Below, piece by piece: positions 1 through 14,000 of a stretch of DNA of 64,000 nucleotides. The translations under genes were made by a program, and so were the position numbers. The DNA is from Nematostella vectensis (lineage: Eukaryota > Cnidaria > Anthozoa > Actiniaria > Edwardsiidae). The notes under the pieces were generated by a model that worked only from the letters and a program-made list of their open reading frames with translations, was not told the origin of the DNA and ran no database searches. Every line of letters begins with the position of its first letter. Position 1 is the stretch's first letter. The stretch spans positions 16,601,994 through 16,665,993 of the forward strand of contig NC_064040.1 in assembly GCF_932526225.1 (NCBI RefSeq), read 5' to 3'.

Positions 1-836
1 CGGTGCACATGGCCTTACCTTCTTGTACTCGGCGCACATGGCCTTACCGTCTTGTACTCGACACACATGGCCTTACCTTCTTGTACTCGGCACACATGGC
101 CTTACCTTCTTGTACCCGGTACACATGGCCTTACCTTCTTGTACTCGGCACACATGGCCTTACCTTCTTGTACTCGGCACACATGGCCTTACCTTCTTTT
201 ACTCGGCACACATGGCCTTACCTTCTTGTACTCGGCACACATGGCCTTACCTTCTTGTACTCGGCACACATGGCCTTACCTTCTTGTACCCGGTACACAT
301 GGCCTTACCTTCTTTTACTCGGCACACATGGCCTTACCTTCTTGTACTCGGCACACATGGCCTTACCTTCTTTTACTCGGCACACATGGCCTTACCTTCT
401 TGTACTCAGCACACATGGCCTTACCTTCTTGTACTCGGCGCACATGGCCTTACCTTCTTGTACTCGGCACACATGGCCTTACCTTCTTGTACTCGGCACA
501 CATGGCCTTACCTTCTTGTACTCGGCACACATGGCCTTACCTTCTTGTACTCGGCGCACATGGCCTTACCTTCTTGTACTCGGTACACATGGCCTTACCT
601 TCTTGTACTCGGTACACATGGCCTTACCTTGTACTCGGCACACATGGCCTTACCTTGTACTCGACACACATGGCCTTACCTTCTTTTACTCGGCACACAT
701 GGCCTTACCTTGTACTCGGAACACATGGTCTTACCTTGTACTCGGCACACATGGCCTTACCTTGTACTCGGCACACATGGCCTTACTTTCTTGTACTCGG
801 CACACATGGGCTTACCTTCTTGTACTCTGCACACAT
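1..836 (-). repeat. 29-bp minisatellite carrying a 5' splice site
   Basis: About 29 tandem copies of a 29-bp unit, with some 26-bp variants near 620-780; the array continues beyond the left edge. Read on the minus strand, each unit is 21 bases matching the last seven codons (M-C-A-E-Y-K-K) of the annexin exon at 816-917, followed by GTAAGGCC, that is, the exon end plus its 5' splice site. Almost every unit keeps AAG|GTAAGG. Because 29 is not a multiple of 3 and the plus strand of the unit lacks stops, all three plus frames stay open for 270-330 codons; these are repeat artefacts, not genes. Confidence 0.95.
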
Positions 837-3800
837 GGCGGATATCTGCGTGAAGCTTCTCTGCGTGAATACTCGTATGAATGCTCCCTCATCAGTCCCC
901 CAGCTCGCTACTCCGGCCTGAAGCAGGTCAAAAGGCAGATTAAAATAAAAACAAAAGGATATAAATTGACCTTTGTTTTACTTCACTAAAAGAGGAGCCT
1001 TCTAAATTAAAGTTCTAAATTCAAACATTGTCTTTTCAGGAATGGAATGCAATGCTGATGGCGTGATGCTATGCTGTACATCCTAAAAACTTCTGAAACG
1101 AAAATTATGTCCAAAATACAGTCTCTCGTCATTCCCTCGATTTTATCCCTTTTTATCTCACAACAAACTTTCTTGGCCCAGTGCCGTAGAAGTAAGCGAG
1201 GCACCAAGACACGTCAACTGTAATTTTTTTTAAATACAATAAGGAGCCCCCGCCTCTATGTTTGGAATGTTATAGGGCACTATGGCAACAAAAACGTAAC
1301 CAGTTATCTTCACTTTTATGCCTATAGCTTCTCTAAAGCATCATTGTTTACCTCCATAAGGTCTTTGGCGTCTTTCTTGGCGAGGTGTATGTCTGCTTCC
1401 TTGGACTCGTCACGCTGGCCCTGAGCAAAACAAGAAATATTTTTAAAGGGTGGTAGCATCGTTGTTCACAAACTGTTCGCGGGATGTTATACAATATCAT
1501 CGACATTAGGAGATCGCCCGAGGCGTACATGCTATGTGATAAGTATCACGCATGCGCACGTACCTTGCTGAGTTCGACCAATAATGTTTCTAGATCACCG
1601 CTTGTATCTCCTCGGAGGTCCTCCTCTAGGGTGTGGTCGTACTCTGATCGATACAAACGCGTTTAGAAAATAAGCAATTATGGTCAATAAACGTTGTTAT
1701 TATGCTCTATCATACAAAGTCATTTTCACGTTAACACATTTGAATAAACATTAACACATGTATAAAAGCAAACTGTAGTAGTTTGCAGCAATAGTTCAAA
1801 ATGGCCACCCAAAAAAGGGAAGTATATCTGCAGAGTCTGATCTAGGGGTGAGGGGAAGAAGGTGTTGCTATATAGCTAGAAATTGAAAGGTTGGTGGGTA
1901 AAGGAGTGAAGTGCTCTACTTACTCTCTTTGTATGCTTCCCGTATTGCAGCCAGCTCCTTAAAACCAAACATACGTATCATAGTGAGCGTTTAAAAGTCG
2001 GCAAGTTTAGACTAAGTCATTTAAAGATTACCTTGTTTGGCCTTGTACAGAGAATGCTGATAAGTGCGTCTTCGTCAGTACCAAAGCCCTGTAGCATAAA
2101 ACAGAAATAAACCAGGTGCTCTGAGCAAATAAATGTTCCATCCATAGACACAGATTTTTGCTTGATGCAGCCATTTCCAAATTCCACATCAAAAAAGCGC
2201 ATAAATGATCAGGAAATGGGGTAATTTTGACTAATTTTATCAAAACTTATAAGGAAAAGACAAGTAGGGGCCATATATCTCCTTTTGATATTTCTGTATT
2301 GTGCCCCCCAATATTTCGAGACCTGCTTTGCAATACATGTACCTTGGTGGCCTCGTAAAGAGTCTTGGCGTCTTTCATGGCTGCTTCTTCCGCAAGTGAC
2401 TCGAGTGCCTTCATGATCTCCTCATCCAGCACACTCTTCAGCTCCTCATTCAAATCCTGCATATTATCATGTTAGCCGATTAAGCCATCGCTACCATCAC
2501 AGACACCATAACAGTGATCATAAGCAGTATGTTTGCCATCGTACCGACCCGCTACTACCACTATTACCACCATGACTCATCATCATCATCATCATTACAA
2601 CCTAACCCTATACAATAAGCCGAAATTTCCTTGTGACGATGTTTCACCCACCTTTTTGTATAAGTCTTTGTACTTGTCTTCCAGCTTATTCATTTTGTCT
2701 TTTTCTGATGTTCGACCAAGGATTCCCATTATTCGCTCTTTGTCATTTTCTAAAACATACACCACAATTCCATGTAGTTTACACGCACCTCGTTCCACAT
2801 TCCCTGTTACGGCCAGGGGCGGCGGAGTGGTCCCATTAGTGGGCGGGGGGGGGGGGGGGGGGGTTGGGGGAGAGGTGGGTAGTGGTTTCAGGGGGAGGGG
2901 TGGCTGGTGGTTTCAAATTCTTGGGCGCTATTTATAAGAACGCAGGGATAACCTAGGTTTTAATGCACTGTTCAACAAATTTGTTGTCGGTTCCATATGT
3001 ACCGCTTGGTTTTAAAAAACGTTCATATAGAAACATCCGCTCAGAAAAGTGGGTTCCGCCGCCCCTGACAAAACAAACGGATGAGTTTGCTTCCGTAATA
3101 GAAGTATCAATTACCTTCTATGGCCGTTTTGAGTTCCTCGGCGTCCATTATCGCCTCATGCTCTGAGTAGCCAGTTTTCTTCTTCTTGCTCTTCTCAGCG
3201 CTTGAAGGTTTGTTGTCTATGGGAGGAAGGCTAATGTTGTCATCGCTGTCACTGTCCTTTTTATTTCTTCTACCCTCTGATGGACTGGGAGTAGCCTACG
3301 ATGAACAAATATATACATGCAGTTGACTTCCGATAAACCCTTTGCAGCTATATCCTCGCGCTAACTCTAATCAAGTATATTCACCTTTGAATAGCAGGCG
3401 CGTACACAGGGGGGTGCGCGCGCAACCCCCCCTTGGCGCCCAAACACTGGGTCATTTCTTATTAAGGAATCTTCATATTCTAGGCTTTTTCTATATGATA
3501 CCTATGACTGCGAACCCCCCCCCCCCCCCTCAGCCAATCGTGGGCCTGAAAAAGATTTAGATATCTCACCCTGACTGAATCTTATCTTTGGTAGCTTTAG
3601 GCCCTGCCAACTCAAAGTAATCCCCGTAACAAGAATCTTCTATTTTCTTATTGTAATGTCTTGTAGAGTTGATTTGTAACGCTAAAACCTCTTCTCCCTC
3701 CCATCAATCACATTTGGTACCGTCTGTACTGTGACGCATTTCAGGCCAATAAAATAACAGTCCAGCGCTTTTGACTGACGGAAGCCAAAATGTATTTTGA

Positions 3801-6800
3801 TTTGGTTCGCAGATTAACCAAAATCGCAGTGACATTTTCAATATTTTTAGTATCATCAGTAATGAATGCCTGCTCTCAAAAAAGATTGATTGATTTCCCT
3901 TGCTGGTTTGAGTAATCGGGAGTCAATGTCATATTATCTTGTAACTTTATAATATCTTATACTTAATTTTGCCCTTGTGAGCTGCAGCGAGAATACATGA
4001 ATTTAGCGATGCAAAAATCTTATTGAAAATTTAGCACTCATTTTTTTTACCGGCGGCACAGGAGGTAACGAATTCTTATCATCGTCATCGCTCTCGAAAT
4101 CGTCATCACTTGCATCCTGGAAAGGATAAAGTAGAACTCTTTTTATCATGAGAATGTTTATTAGTGCTGCACATACAGCATAATAGTGCAAGATGTATAC
4201 CTTGTTACGCTATTTCACATTGAGATATTGTCTGAATCCCCCAAGTTAATGTCCACGTGATCTGGCGTCCAGGACGTGACGCTTTATTGTGACACCCCCC
4301 TCTCATATGACTCGCCCTAGTGGTCAACCCAAACCGTCCTACTCCCATCTTTTCACTTATATAAACCTCCATCTTTCCTTTTTACTCTTTATACTGTCCG
4401 CCTGACACTTGGAATTCCACACAAATGTGTTTTGAATTTAAGACTCGATATTTAATACTATTGTCTGCCCTTTATACCATGTACACATCTATCTTTCCTT
4501 CACTGCCGAAGTCTTTAGTAGATGCCTACATCATGAACCAATGTTTCGCAAAGCCATTAGCCCTGACACTTCTATTGCAAGTTATCAATAATATATTATG
4601 GTATGAAATACCCGTCTCACCTCGTCTTCAACATTGTCGTAGTCCTTAGTTGACGCCTCAATCATAGACATGTAGTACAAGTGCTTCTCATAGTCCTTTT
4701 CCTGGACAGAAAAAGATTTAACCAACGGCAAATTCAGACGATAACTCCAGCAATAACGAGATCGCAAACTTAACTGGCCTTTCTTTCCCTTTTAGGGATA
4801 TAATGTCTTATAGTCTTGTAATGCTGCTTACATAAAGCTCAGTAACACCCACACCAATTCCTTTGGTCTGCTGCTGTGTAAGTTATAATTCTACCAGGGA
4901 CTGGTCCCAGGATTCCCCAAACGGATGCCTCACGGAGTTACTCCCCTTTTAACGTATGTAAGTTAGAAGAAACTGAGACTTACCCATTCCTCGCTTCTGT
5001 AATAAGACTCAACCTTTTTCAATCTCTCAGCCATCAACTTTAAATTAATAAAATTAGGCCTTCAATAAATACGCTGGTACAGAATATGAGATGTGTGTGC
5101 AAGACGTGGGCACTGGACACATCTGACACACCTGACAGCGGTGCGACCATTACATAACTTACACTTTTTAACGCCTGAAGATCTTAACATCCCTACATGG
5201 TATAAGAATTGTACTATAAACTATATAGCTGCCAGAAAGCAATCGCGTATATTTTGTCATACATTTATGTCTTTCCCGAATGCATACATATTTTTCGAAT
5301 CGTTAGTACTTCAGTAAATTCAAGTGCTTATATGCACCAAGTCTGCTTTTACAAAATCCGCCCGTCCAGAATTATTTAAAAATTTTCATCATTTTCAACA
5401 GGGTTAAGAAGTGGGTCTCTCGACCAAAACCCCATTCGTATTGGCCATACATGGATTGTGTTACTTATATGTAATCCAGGACGTCTGTATTCCTAAAACA
5501 AGGTGTCAGAGAGTGGGACCAAGCAGTGGATTGCGTTACTGGATTGCGTTACTAAGTTGTATGTATGTCGCCTGATTAGCATAGTATTTACCCGATTCTC
5601 TTCGTCTATTCTGCGCTGCCTTCGGTCTCTGAATCTCTTCAGTCGGTCATTACTTAAAAAGACAATAAATATCTATCAAATGATCCATTTAATGCATTTC
5701 TTACCACAATGCAAATTCCATAAATGCTCATTTAGTGACCAGCTTTAAATCAGCACTTCTTTTCAAATTAGCGTCCCTCTAAGGTAGCGCGTAGCTGGTG
5801 CGCGCAGGATGTTTGGCTAACTCTTCTTCCACTCGCTAAAATGTGTATTTTCATATTTAGTAAATAACTAGTCTGCTTGCAGCTGTTTTTATTGTCAGTC
5901 ACATATTTTCACAAAATATACAGAGTATACCTGCACACCCCAGCCCGCCGTCCCTCCCCTCTAATACTTAAAAGCACCATCTATATCGCCACCAGATATG
6001 TAGGAATGGCCTAGTAGCCAGCTAATTTTCAGCTTTAAAAAGCAAATTGTACCCCCTTACGCTGCATATGCCCTAGTGATCTGAGCTTCTGAGCAAAAGC
6101 ATGCACTCTTACTCCGAAATCAGGAAGAGCCATAATCCTAAATTTATTCTCTAATTAGCGCTTCCTAGCAAGGCGAGTAAAAAATGAAAGGCATTACGGT
6201 GTTGGTCAACTAGATGAACATGTATAGGGTTATGCAAAATGCAGTGAGTGAGTCATCAGCCTCATAAATAGATATGAAAGTAGAAACGTTTCGAAGAATC
6301 GCCGTATGTTATGTCTATATTTTGCATATTAATGTCTACGAACCTCGAAACACATAAAAACCCAGGTGACTCCAGTCCCTGTCACTCTGTTGCTATAGTA
6401 ACCTGGCTTACCTTGGCTTCCAATCCTTGTTCCACGCGTCGACTCGCGCAGGCGATGTCTTGATCTCCGATAGTTTATCGATTATGACGAGGTTCTGACG
6501 ATCAATTTCCGCTTGTTTTTCTTGTTCCACCTATTTAAATGCGAAACAGAACCATGGTTAAAGGTGTAGGGAAAATTAAATAATTAACGGTAGTGTTCAA
6601 AGCAGAGGAAATTTCCAGATGGGAAAAAATAATAGAGTTTTCTTTCTGATAATGAAAAAGAATAAGATTATTCGGAATTTAGAAGGTAGAATTTATGAGG
6701 AAAAATTTGGAATAATTCGGAATTTAGAAGATGTAGAATTTATAAGAAAAAATTATTAATCTGAAATGAAAGGAAAATTTGCGCAAAATTGAAAGAAGTA

Positions 6801-8033
6801 AATTTTGAATAGGGAGGAGGCAATTGTTTCGGAGATTATTGCTCAGAATTTTTTTAAGGAAAAAAACAAATTAACACTTAGCCTCTGGACAAAAGACAAC
6901 AGCTGTTTTTGTTGTGAAGGTAAACACAAACAAAAACATACATGCAAAACATGAATAATGATGGCAATTTTAATAACAAATCAAAATCCATATATTGGCC
7001 CCTTATCTAGTGGTCTAAAGCCATGTTTTCATATTACATACATAATATTACTACCTGCAATCGTTTTACTTCTAGTTGTAGATGCATAAACTCGCGCGGA
7101 GGGGATAAGTCCAGGGTGCTTTTTACATTTTTCAGCTGCGGACAAAATGGCAGGCAGTTAGTAATAAATTATTGTTTTCAGCAGAGAATGGTCAAGAAAA
7201 GAGAAAATAATATTTTCTATTTTACTTAATTTAATTTTTCTTTACAAATAAATGAGCACAAGTAAATATCATATATTGTTAGTAAGCACAAAGTAAATAA
7301 ATGTAGACGAAGTTGGAAACAGTTGTGTGCCCAAAAGTACTGCAAAAATGCAGCAGAATTTTATTTTAAAAATTTTTTTTGAGTTTGAGAATTTATTTTT
7401 GTTTAGATTAATAATTGCATTTATTCCAGAGTTTGTAAGACATTTAAAAATGAGCAGAATAGGGGTATTTTTTTCTAAGGTTTAAGTAATTTTATAATGG
7501 AATAATACCATGAATTTTCTCAAACTTCAGCTAGTAAGTACTGGTTCAAAAAGTACATACAGACAGATTGAAATAGGGAAAAGTTATTTTCAGATGGTAA
7601 TGAATGCTTTCGACATTTTCAGCTGCAGCAAAATGATTATAAACCGTTGCTACCAAAATAAATAAAATACTGTTATTCTAAGATAAGACAAGGCTTGATT
7701 CAAATGGATTATGTTTAAAAAAGTCAAGTAGTAGCGTATAGTGAGGAATACAAGAACAGTGTATAATTATTTAGTTTGAAATTGTCTGTCTCGGGGTATT
7801 GATATAAGTAATTGTCACATTGAGAATTGTGAGTTAACATTTTAACGCATATCATACACAAAACTCCAAACCTTTTTACTATGGTCATGTGCCAACCGAA
7901 TAATTACCAAAATTTATAATTTCTCCGTCGACGTTTTCAAGTTTAATTCACCGTTTTTACGCACCCTCCTTTTGTACTCATCTTCGTGTTTTTTCTTCAT
8001 TTTGCGATCAACTACACTTGTTCTTGCCGCCAT
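816..8033 (-). CDS. Annexin with long N-terminal coiled-coil/acidic extension (3' end outside window)
   Basis: Fourteen GT-AG exons, in transcript order: 8033-7965, 6530-6412, 5652-5592, 5037-4984, 4701-4621, 4116-4051, 3295-3115, 2749-2652, 2456-2343, 2088-2032, 1957-1924, 1643-1564, 1420-1352, 917-816. Phases agree throughout and give about 395 residues. Annexins are Ca2+-dependent phospholipid-binding proteins. Seen here are annexin-repeat signatures: a G-F-G-T-D-E-D calcium loop followed later by G-D-T-S-G-D, then Q-R-D-E-S-K-E-A-D and W-G-T-D-E. The first repeat lacks the usual G-x-G-T loop. About 230 residues of charged helix plus two acidic/serine-rich exons precede the core, whereas usual annexins have short N-termini. 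The N-terminal helices contain I-D-x-x-N-x-x-x-x-x-x-L patterns also found in the next gene. The fourth repeat is cut by the window edge. The start is the first ATG (M-A-A-R-T-S), just after an in-frame non-coding leader. The protein type is sure; the exact first exon is less so. Confidence 0.85.
3396..3550. mobile_element. Interspersed poly-C repeat, copy A
   Basis: One of three related ~150-170 bp sequences in the window (others at 9,362-9,530 and 17,394-17,566). Shared parts are a GC-rich start, a C-run, the words GTGGGTCATTTCTTAT and ATGATACCTATGACTGCG, a second long C-run and a CTCAGC end. This copy lies in an annexin intron. No coding capacity; probably a short non-autonomous element of unknown class. 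Confidence 0.75.
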
Positions 8034-11000
8034 TTCGAGAGACCACGTTCTACTCCGGAGTGTTTTCCCAGCTAATCATCAGCTCCTCGCTCTCCTTGAT
8101 ATTCCAAATAAACAAGTCCGTCTAGCAGTTTAGTGCAAAACTCTAATATCCGGCATCTCGTATCTGCTCCGCTCTCTTGTCAAATATGATTTCGATTTCC
8201 TCGATATAGCCCCTTGAGTAACACGACTCTTTGGTAAAAAATAATCCAAAGGGAAATGTTTGAATTTCCGTAATTTTGATGTCAAATATTAGTCCTTGTA
8301 TTTGTCTATATAATTTCTCTGTTTATATAGCGATAAGAGACCTCGGCTCGCTTGATACATTCAAAACGTCACTAAAATGTGAAATAAGGCATAGAAATGG
8401 TGACGATCTCTGACACGTTTGACATAAAAGAGTTAAGCTTAACGTGTGTCTCGACAAAAACTCGTCGCTTTCGTGATGGACCTAGGGGACTTGTTAGCGT
8501 AACCAGGGCCGACAGATTTGTTATGGAGATGGTAATTTTCATTTCTAATACAATAAAAGGTAGAATGCGTGACGGCACCCCCGCCACAGGACACAAACAA
8601 TCGCTTAATTCATATCGAGAAAGTTTCGGTAATGAATACATTTGACTCCCGATATCGTGAGCCTTTTCAAGAGAACCCGAAATAGTAACTTAACGATAGT
8701 TCGAGTTCGAGTTAACAGGAGTTGTCTAGTGGTGCGTAACTGATGGTGCTTGCTGTCTTGACAAACGTCAAGTGTCTACCACCAAACAATGATAACGTGA
8801 CAATCACAAGCAAAAAGGCCAATACCTGGATACAAGTAGCTGTAGAAGATGTAAAAAACAGTAGTATTGTGTTCGATTATCGGGGCAAATGTGTTTCTTA
8901 AGTATGACTATCGAAGGTTGCGTTATTCAGGGTAAAAATACAGTTCATCCAATTCCAATGGAAATTGCTTTTGGTTCAAATAGCAAGTAGCCAGTCGTTC
9001 GAGTCGAGTTCCCCTTAAATCCCCATCACCACCCCCTTGGCTTAGTTGCGCACCCCGCCCTCCTTTCTCACTAAATCCTCGCCTGTTTGCTATGATGAAG
9101 TATTGATGGGTGTACATTATCGGATAGTTTTCTACTTATATTATTGCAAGTTTTTTTTAATATTTTATTTTATTTCAGTTATGCGTCTGTTCTTGTTTAT
9201 TTATTGATGACTTTCCAGCAAGGCTCTTCCTTCCTTTAACATATTTTTGTTATAAAAGTTGAACAAGGATTCTTAGTCATTGATTGAAATAAATAGCCAT
9301 ACGAAAAAACACTATTGTTTACAGCGGGCCTCTAGGAAACTGAATATGAGGCTTACACTCATTTAGCCCATGCGCAGGGTACGCCCCCCCCCCCCCCCCT
9401 TGGCCGCCAAAACGTGGGTCATTTCTTATAAAGAAAGCTTTAATTACTCTGCTTTTTCCATATGATACCTATGACTGCGCACCCCCCCCCCCCCCCCCTC
9501 TCAGCTAATCCTTGGTACGCGCCAGTCGTTGCCTTTTAAAGTTAGTGCTTCAGAGATCATCAAGAGAATCTTGTTACCGACTCGGCCCCAGACCTTTGCG
9601 AAATTACTTTACCTATTTTAAGTATCATAATATTCATAATATGCAAATTTTCATACCTTTGTTGAGTCTTAGATATGGAAAATGTTGATCACATCAGTCT
9701 ATTCACCTTCTTCTTGTGTACTTTGTATCGCCTGCTCTGCCATAACTTGTCGAGGAGCTTGCTGGAGGGCGGGAAGCCACCATGTCGATACGCGTACAGA
9801 CTATACACCATGTTTGATACGGCAAGATGTACCTGTCAACAAAGGTCGATCACTCAACAACTCCTTTGTTATTATACATCTTAAAATACAACGGTCTACA
9901 CAGGGGCGTTTCAAGAGCAAAGTGGAGCGTGGGGTACAAACATATTCATGGTTTTCTCACATTCTAAAGCCATTCCTTAGCTCCGGAAAATAGGTTACTA
10001 GACCTAACTAGATCCAATTTAAATTCACACAATAGTCATAACTTGATCACTTTCTTAACTCTTCGATTAGTTAGATTTGCCTAGTTGTTGGTTCCCGACG
10101 TATTTCCACGTCTCACCAGAAGTGTTGGTCCGGACCACTTGGACCCCCTCCCTCCCTCCCTCCCTCTGGTCACGCGTCTCCTACTTGCAAGAAAACTTTA
10201 AAATAGCCATTTGCGAATGAAGTCTGATTAATCAACTGTATTTGATTAAAAGAATGTTAGTTTCTTTTTTTGACTGGCGAAAAATTGCAGCATGATTGCA
10301 ATATTTTTTTAAGAAAAACTTGCTTTTATTGTTGGATGATTTTACGAGCCAGCCGAAAGTATATCGGGAAGACGTTTTGTTATACAATCATATAATGTAT
10401 AAGGTCTGCAACGCGGCTTCAAAATTAGGGGATGTTTAGGATAGTATAATGATCTGTGAATACTCATTAAACCTATCGACTCGTTCACCCCTAGCTACAT
10501 ACATACAAAAAAAAAAACAGAGTAAAATCAGATACCTTCGCTCCTTTTGAGTTTTATGTAGCCAGATACAAATGCATGTAGTCAATCTTCACGTCTGCTC
10601 TGGTACTCTGGTGATAAGCAAAACTGCAAAACAGCTTCGTATATGATTTTGATGATGGGATTACAGTTGCATTTAGCACACTGGAAGACTTCCCTAGGAC
10701 GTTATTAAGTCTACTGGGGCATAATGAATGCTATGCTTTCGAATGTTTGCAAGTAAAGGTTGCTAAGGAATTGTATTGCTAAGTTCCGTTTTTCTGTTTT
10801 TACGTTTTTACCCCTACCTTGACAAATGACTCTAATTTTAGACACCAGCATTACACATTTTTTCTCCCATATCTGTCTGTGAAGTCATTCCTCAACCAAA
10901 GAGAGATTACAGTGCTAGCATAAGTCAACATTTTTGCCTTCTTAAGACGACTAAACTTGTTTGTGAAAGATAACTATAAAAGCACAACGCCTTACTTTGT

Positions 11001-14000
11001 ATGTAGACTAATTTGAATAATAATTTGAATTCACCAGAAGTTTTTTTGTTCCATGAAATTAAGTCTTAATTCTATAATTTCCTCTTACAAAACTGCATCT
11101 ATTTTTAGACAAAATAAAAACGCAAGCTTTGTCTAGTCATGTTATCCTGCTTGGTTCTACTGCAGTTTGTATGATCTTTTCGCTGGCTGAGACTCAAAGT
11201 TGTCTCAATTTTCCACAGTTTTTTGTTACAACTCAGGTAGCGCAAAGTGTGTGATCACGCTACGTTGCGACTCTTTAGAGTTTGTAGCTAACATTCCGTC
11301 CGCAGATAGATACCCTCGCTCTCTCTACGATCGTAAATGTCTTATTACCCTGATATTAAATAAAGCAAAATAGAACATACATATTTATTTCTTGGAAAGC
11401 GAGTATCCAAAACCTTGACTTTCTGTTCAACAGCTTACGGCTTTATTAAAACTATTTACATGAGTTGGCATTAAACCTCTTACAAAATACTATTCATTTG
11501 CAAAAAGTTGTTGATGTGTTTTATAGAAATAGCCCAAGAGCGAAAACGGGAACAAAACGAATTTAAAACTATAAAGGATATATTGTATATTTACCTTGAA
11601 TTTACTTTTTTGTGGGATGAAATTTGTTTTTTACCTCTTGATTTCACCCGTGCCTGGTTTACAAACAATTATACTTTGAACAATACAACTACAAACAACA
11701 ATAACACCAGAGAGGTGCGAATCTAAAAGATCTTTTTTATATATATCTGCATCCACTATGTACTGTAATGCTTCTTCGTTAGCTTTTTAATTTATTACAA
11801 CCTTAGAATTAATAAAATGGAAACAAAACGTGCATCTCACAAATTATCTGCAAAAGTGCACAAGTGCGTTTGTAAGTAATGAACTGTGTATATTGCTGTA
11901 AACAGGTTGAATTAAACAAGACCTTTGTCTTTTGAATAATCAATCGATTGCTCTATAAACGAATTCGCATTCAAGACGACACCTCATGTTTATACCTGGT
12001 AGGACGCCACGAGCGTCTAGGAAGATATCATCACCTGAAGGCGGCTTTGTCCCACTTCATCTTGCACTTAGATCCCTCAAACTTTGTCGCAATTTTAACC
12101 TTAAAAGGTCTTCCTTGTCCTCTCAGCGAACCTCGAAAGACGCAGGCTGTATTCTAAAACACAGCATTGTCATGGTTATGTGACGTGTTAACAGTTTTAG
12201 TCTTAAGTCAATAATATCTGTGCGAGTTTGTTTAACTTTTCGTCTCCCGCATATTAAACACCTCGTGGAGAAGGCCCTTGTCAAGTAAACTATCAATGTA
12301 TTGTACAGGACTCAAATTGCGTACGAATAACAGTTAATTTAGGTCGTTTATTAATAGTGAGTGTAGAGAGAGGAAGAAAAGAAACGGAATCGTGCGCGAC
12401 TATTTGAAAGTATTAGAATAGTAGCACTTTGCAGCTCTACAATATCGCTAATACAAAAAAAAACATTACCAATTATTCAGTTTTATCTAGCTCATTTCCA
12501 TTCAAAAATTAAAAAAAATAGTTGAGAAAAATGAGCGCACAATTCAAAAGCAATTAATTTTTTATATCAATTCAACTACCTCATCTGCATATTGGAGTTA
12601 GTAATAGCATGAAAAACTTTTGACGTCCAAGACACTTGAATAAAAAAGCTCTTTTCCATTTCACTTTTCATTAGTGGGCTTAGAAGCAAAACAGAAAATC
12701 TAAATCTATTAAGGTTCATTACAGAGTAATTATTAAGTGTACAGACTGATTAAGTGATGCTCTAAGTAATACCCAGCCTCATATGCATAGCCGCCCTTAG
12801 CCGCCCAGTCATAGATAAACACCGGGTGATCTTAGTATTAATTTTTTTGTGCTTCTATAATGCCTCTAGCGGCTCATTATACAAGATGTTTACATTATAC
12901 GTAAAAGTGACACGACATTTTAGAATACTACATTTCATTGACCAATCACAGTGCACTTATGCACCTAGTAGATTCCATTCGCAAGCACCCGCACTAATCC
13001 ACTTCAGCTCAATTCAAATACGCACCTATACATCCAGACCGCGTCTCTATGGTGACCACCCAATACTATTCTGCACCTTAGCAGATTAGTATATCTTGTA
13101 GAATCTCGTATATAATCTCCCTGGATGAAAACTCGGTTGAAATCGCTACATTCTTTGTTGTTCGTTAACTTATTAACAAAGGCACCCACCACGCTTGAAT
13201 AGAAGGCATCAGCAGTCGTATCCTTTTCGTGTGGGTTTCGTGCTGCAAAAGATGTCATATGAAATACTCGTCTAATTTGTATCAAGTGGGAAATACTGCA
13301 AATGCATCGAAGTAAGATGACGACAACATCTACAGCAGCGAATGATCTATTAGACAAACGATGGCAGCGAATGACTTACGAGAAACATCAAAAACGGGTA
13401 AGGATCTAAAACGACATTCACTTCGCACTACTGAGTGTATATATTATGCGAAATGGGAATAACATTATTGTACTTGGCTTATCGGCTATGAGATACAAAC
13501 AAAAGACGGAAAAGTAATCCAGTATGTTGTAGGATAAAACTAAATAAACCAGGCTTTATATTTGAAAAGGGTTATTCTATTTAAGAGAAATGTTTCATTG
13601 AGAGCATCAAATCTAAATTATATATTATATCTTTTTTGGGTGTTTATCACTTCATTCGATAAATGCAGGGAGGCTCTGATAAACCACAAAGGGGAATGCA
13701 TAAAGAGGATGTTTCTTTGTGCTGTTGCTTTGTTTGATTTTGTTTTAATGATCAAAAGTTGCCTTTGTTTATATAAGCTAACTGCTTAATACACGCTAAA
13801 CATTATTTCCATTTTATAACCACAGACGTTATGGGCATAGTACAAATCTCCTATACCTGTACCGTTAAAACGGGAGAAACACACAAAACCGAATCCACAC
13901 TCTTGAGTTGTCTGCTCTCTAATAATATAAGTTGTTATTGCCGCCGTCGTTTCAATTATTCGGAATAATTGCCCCGAGGCCTGTATCCATGTATCTCAAA

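Noticed and set aside
3-989. Long open frames on the plus strand of the left minisatellite
   Set aside because: All three frames are open because of unit sequence; the real coding information is the annexin exon on the other strand.
13004-13357. 117-codon minus-strand frame
   Set aside because: No family resemblance, splice support or codon bias; isolated in AT-rich DNA.
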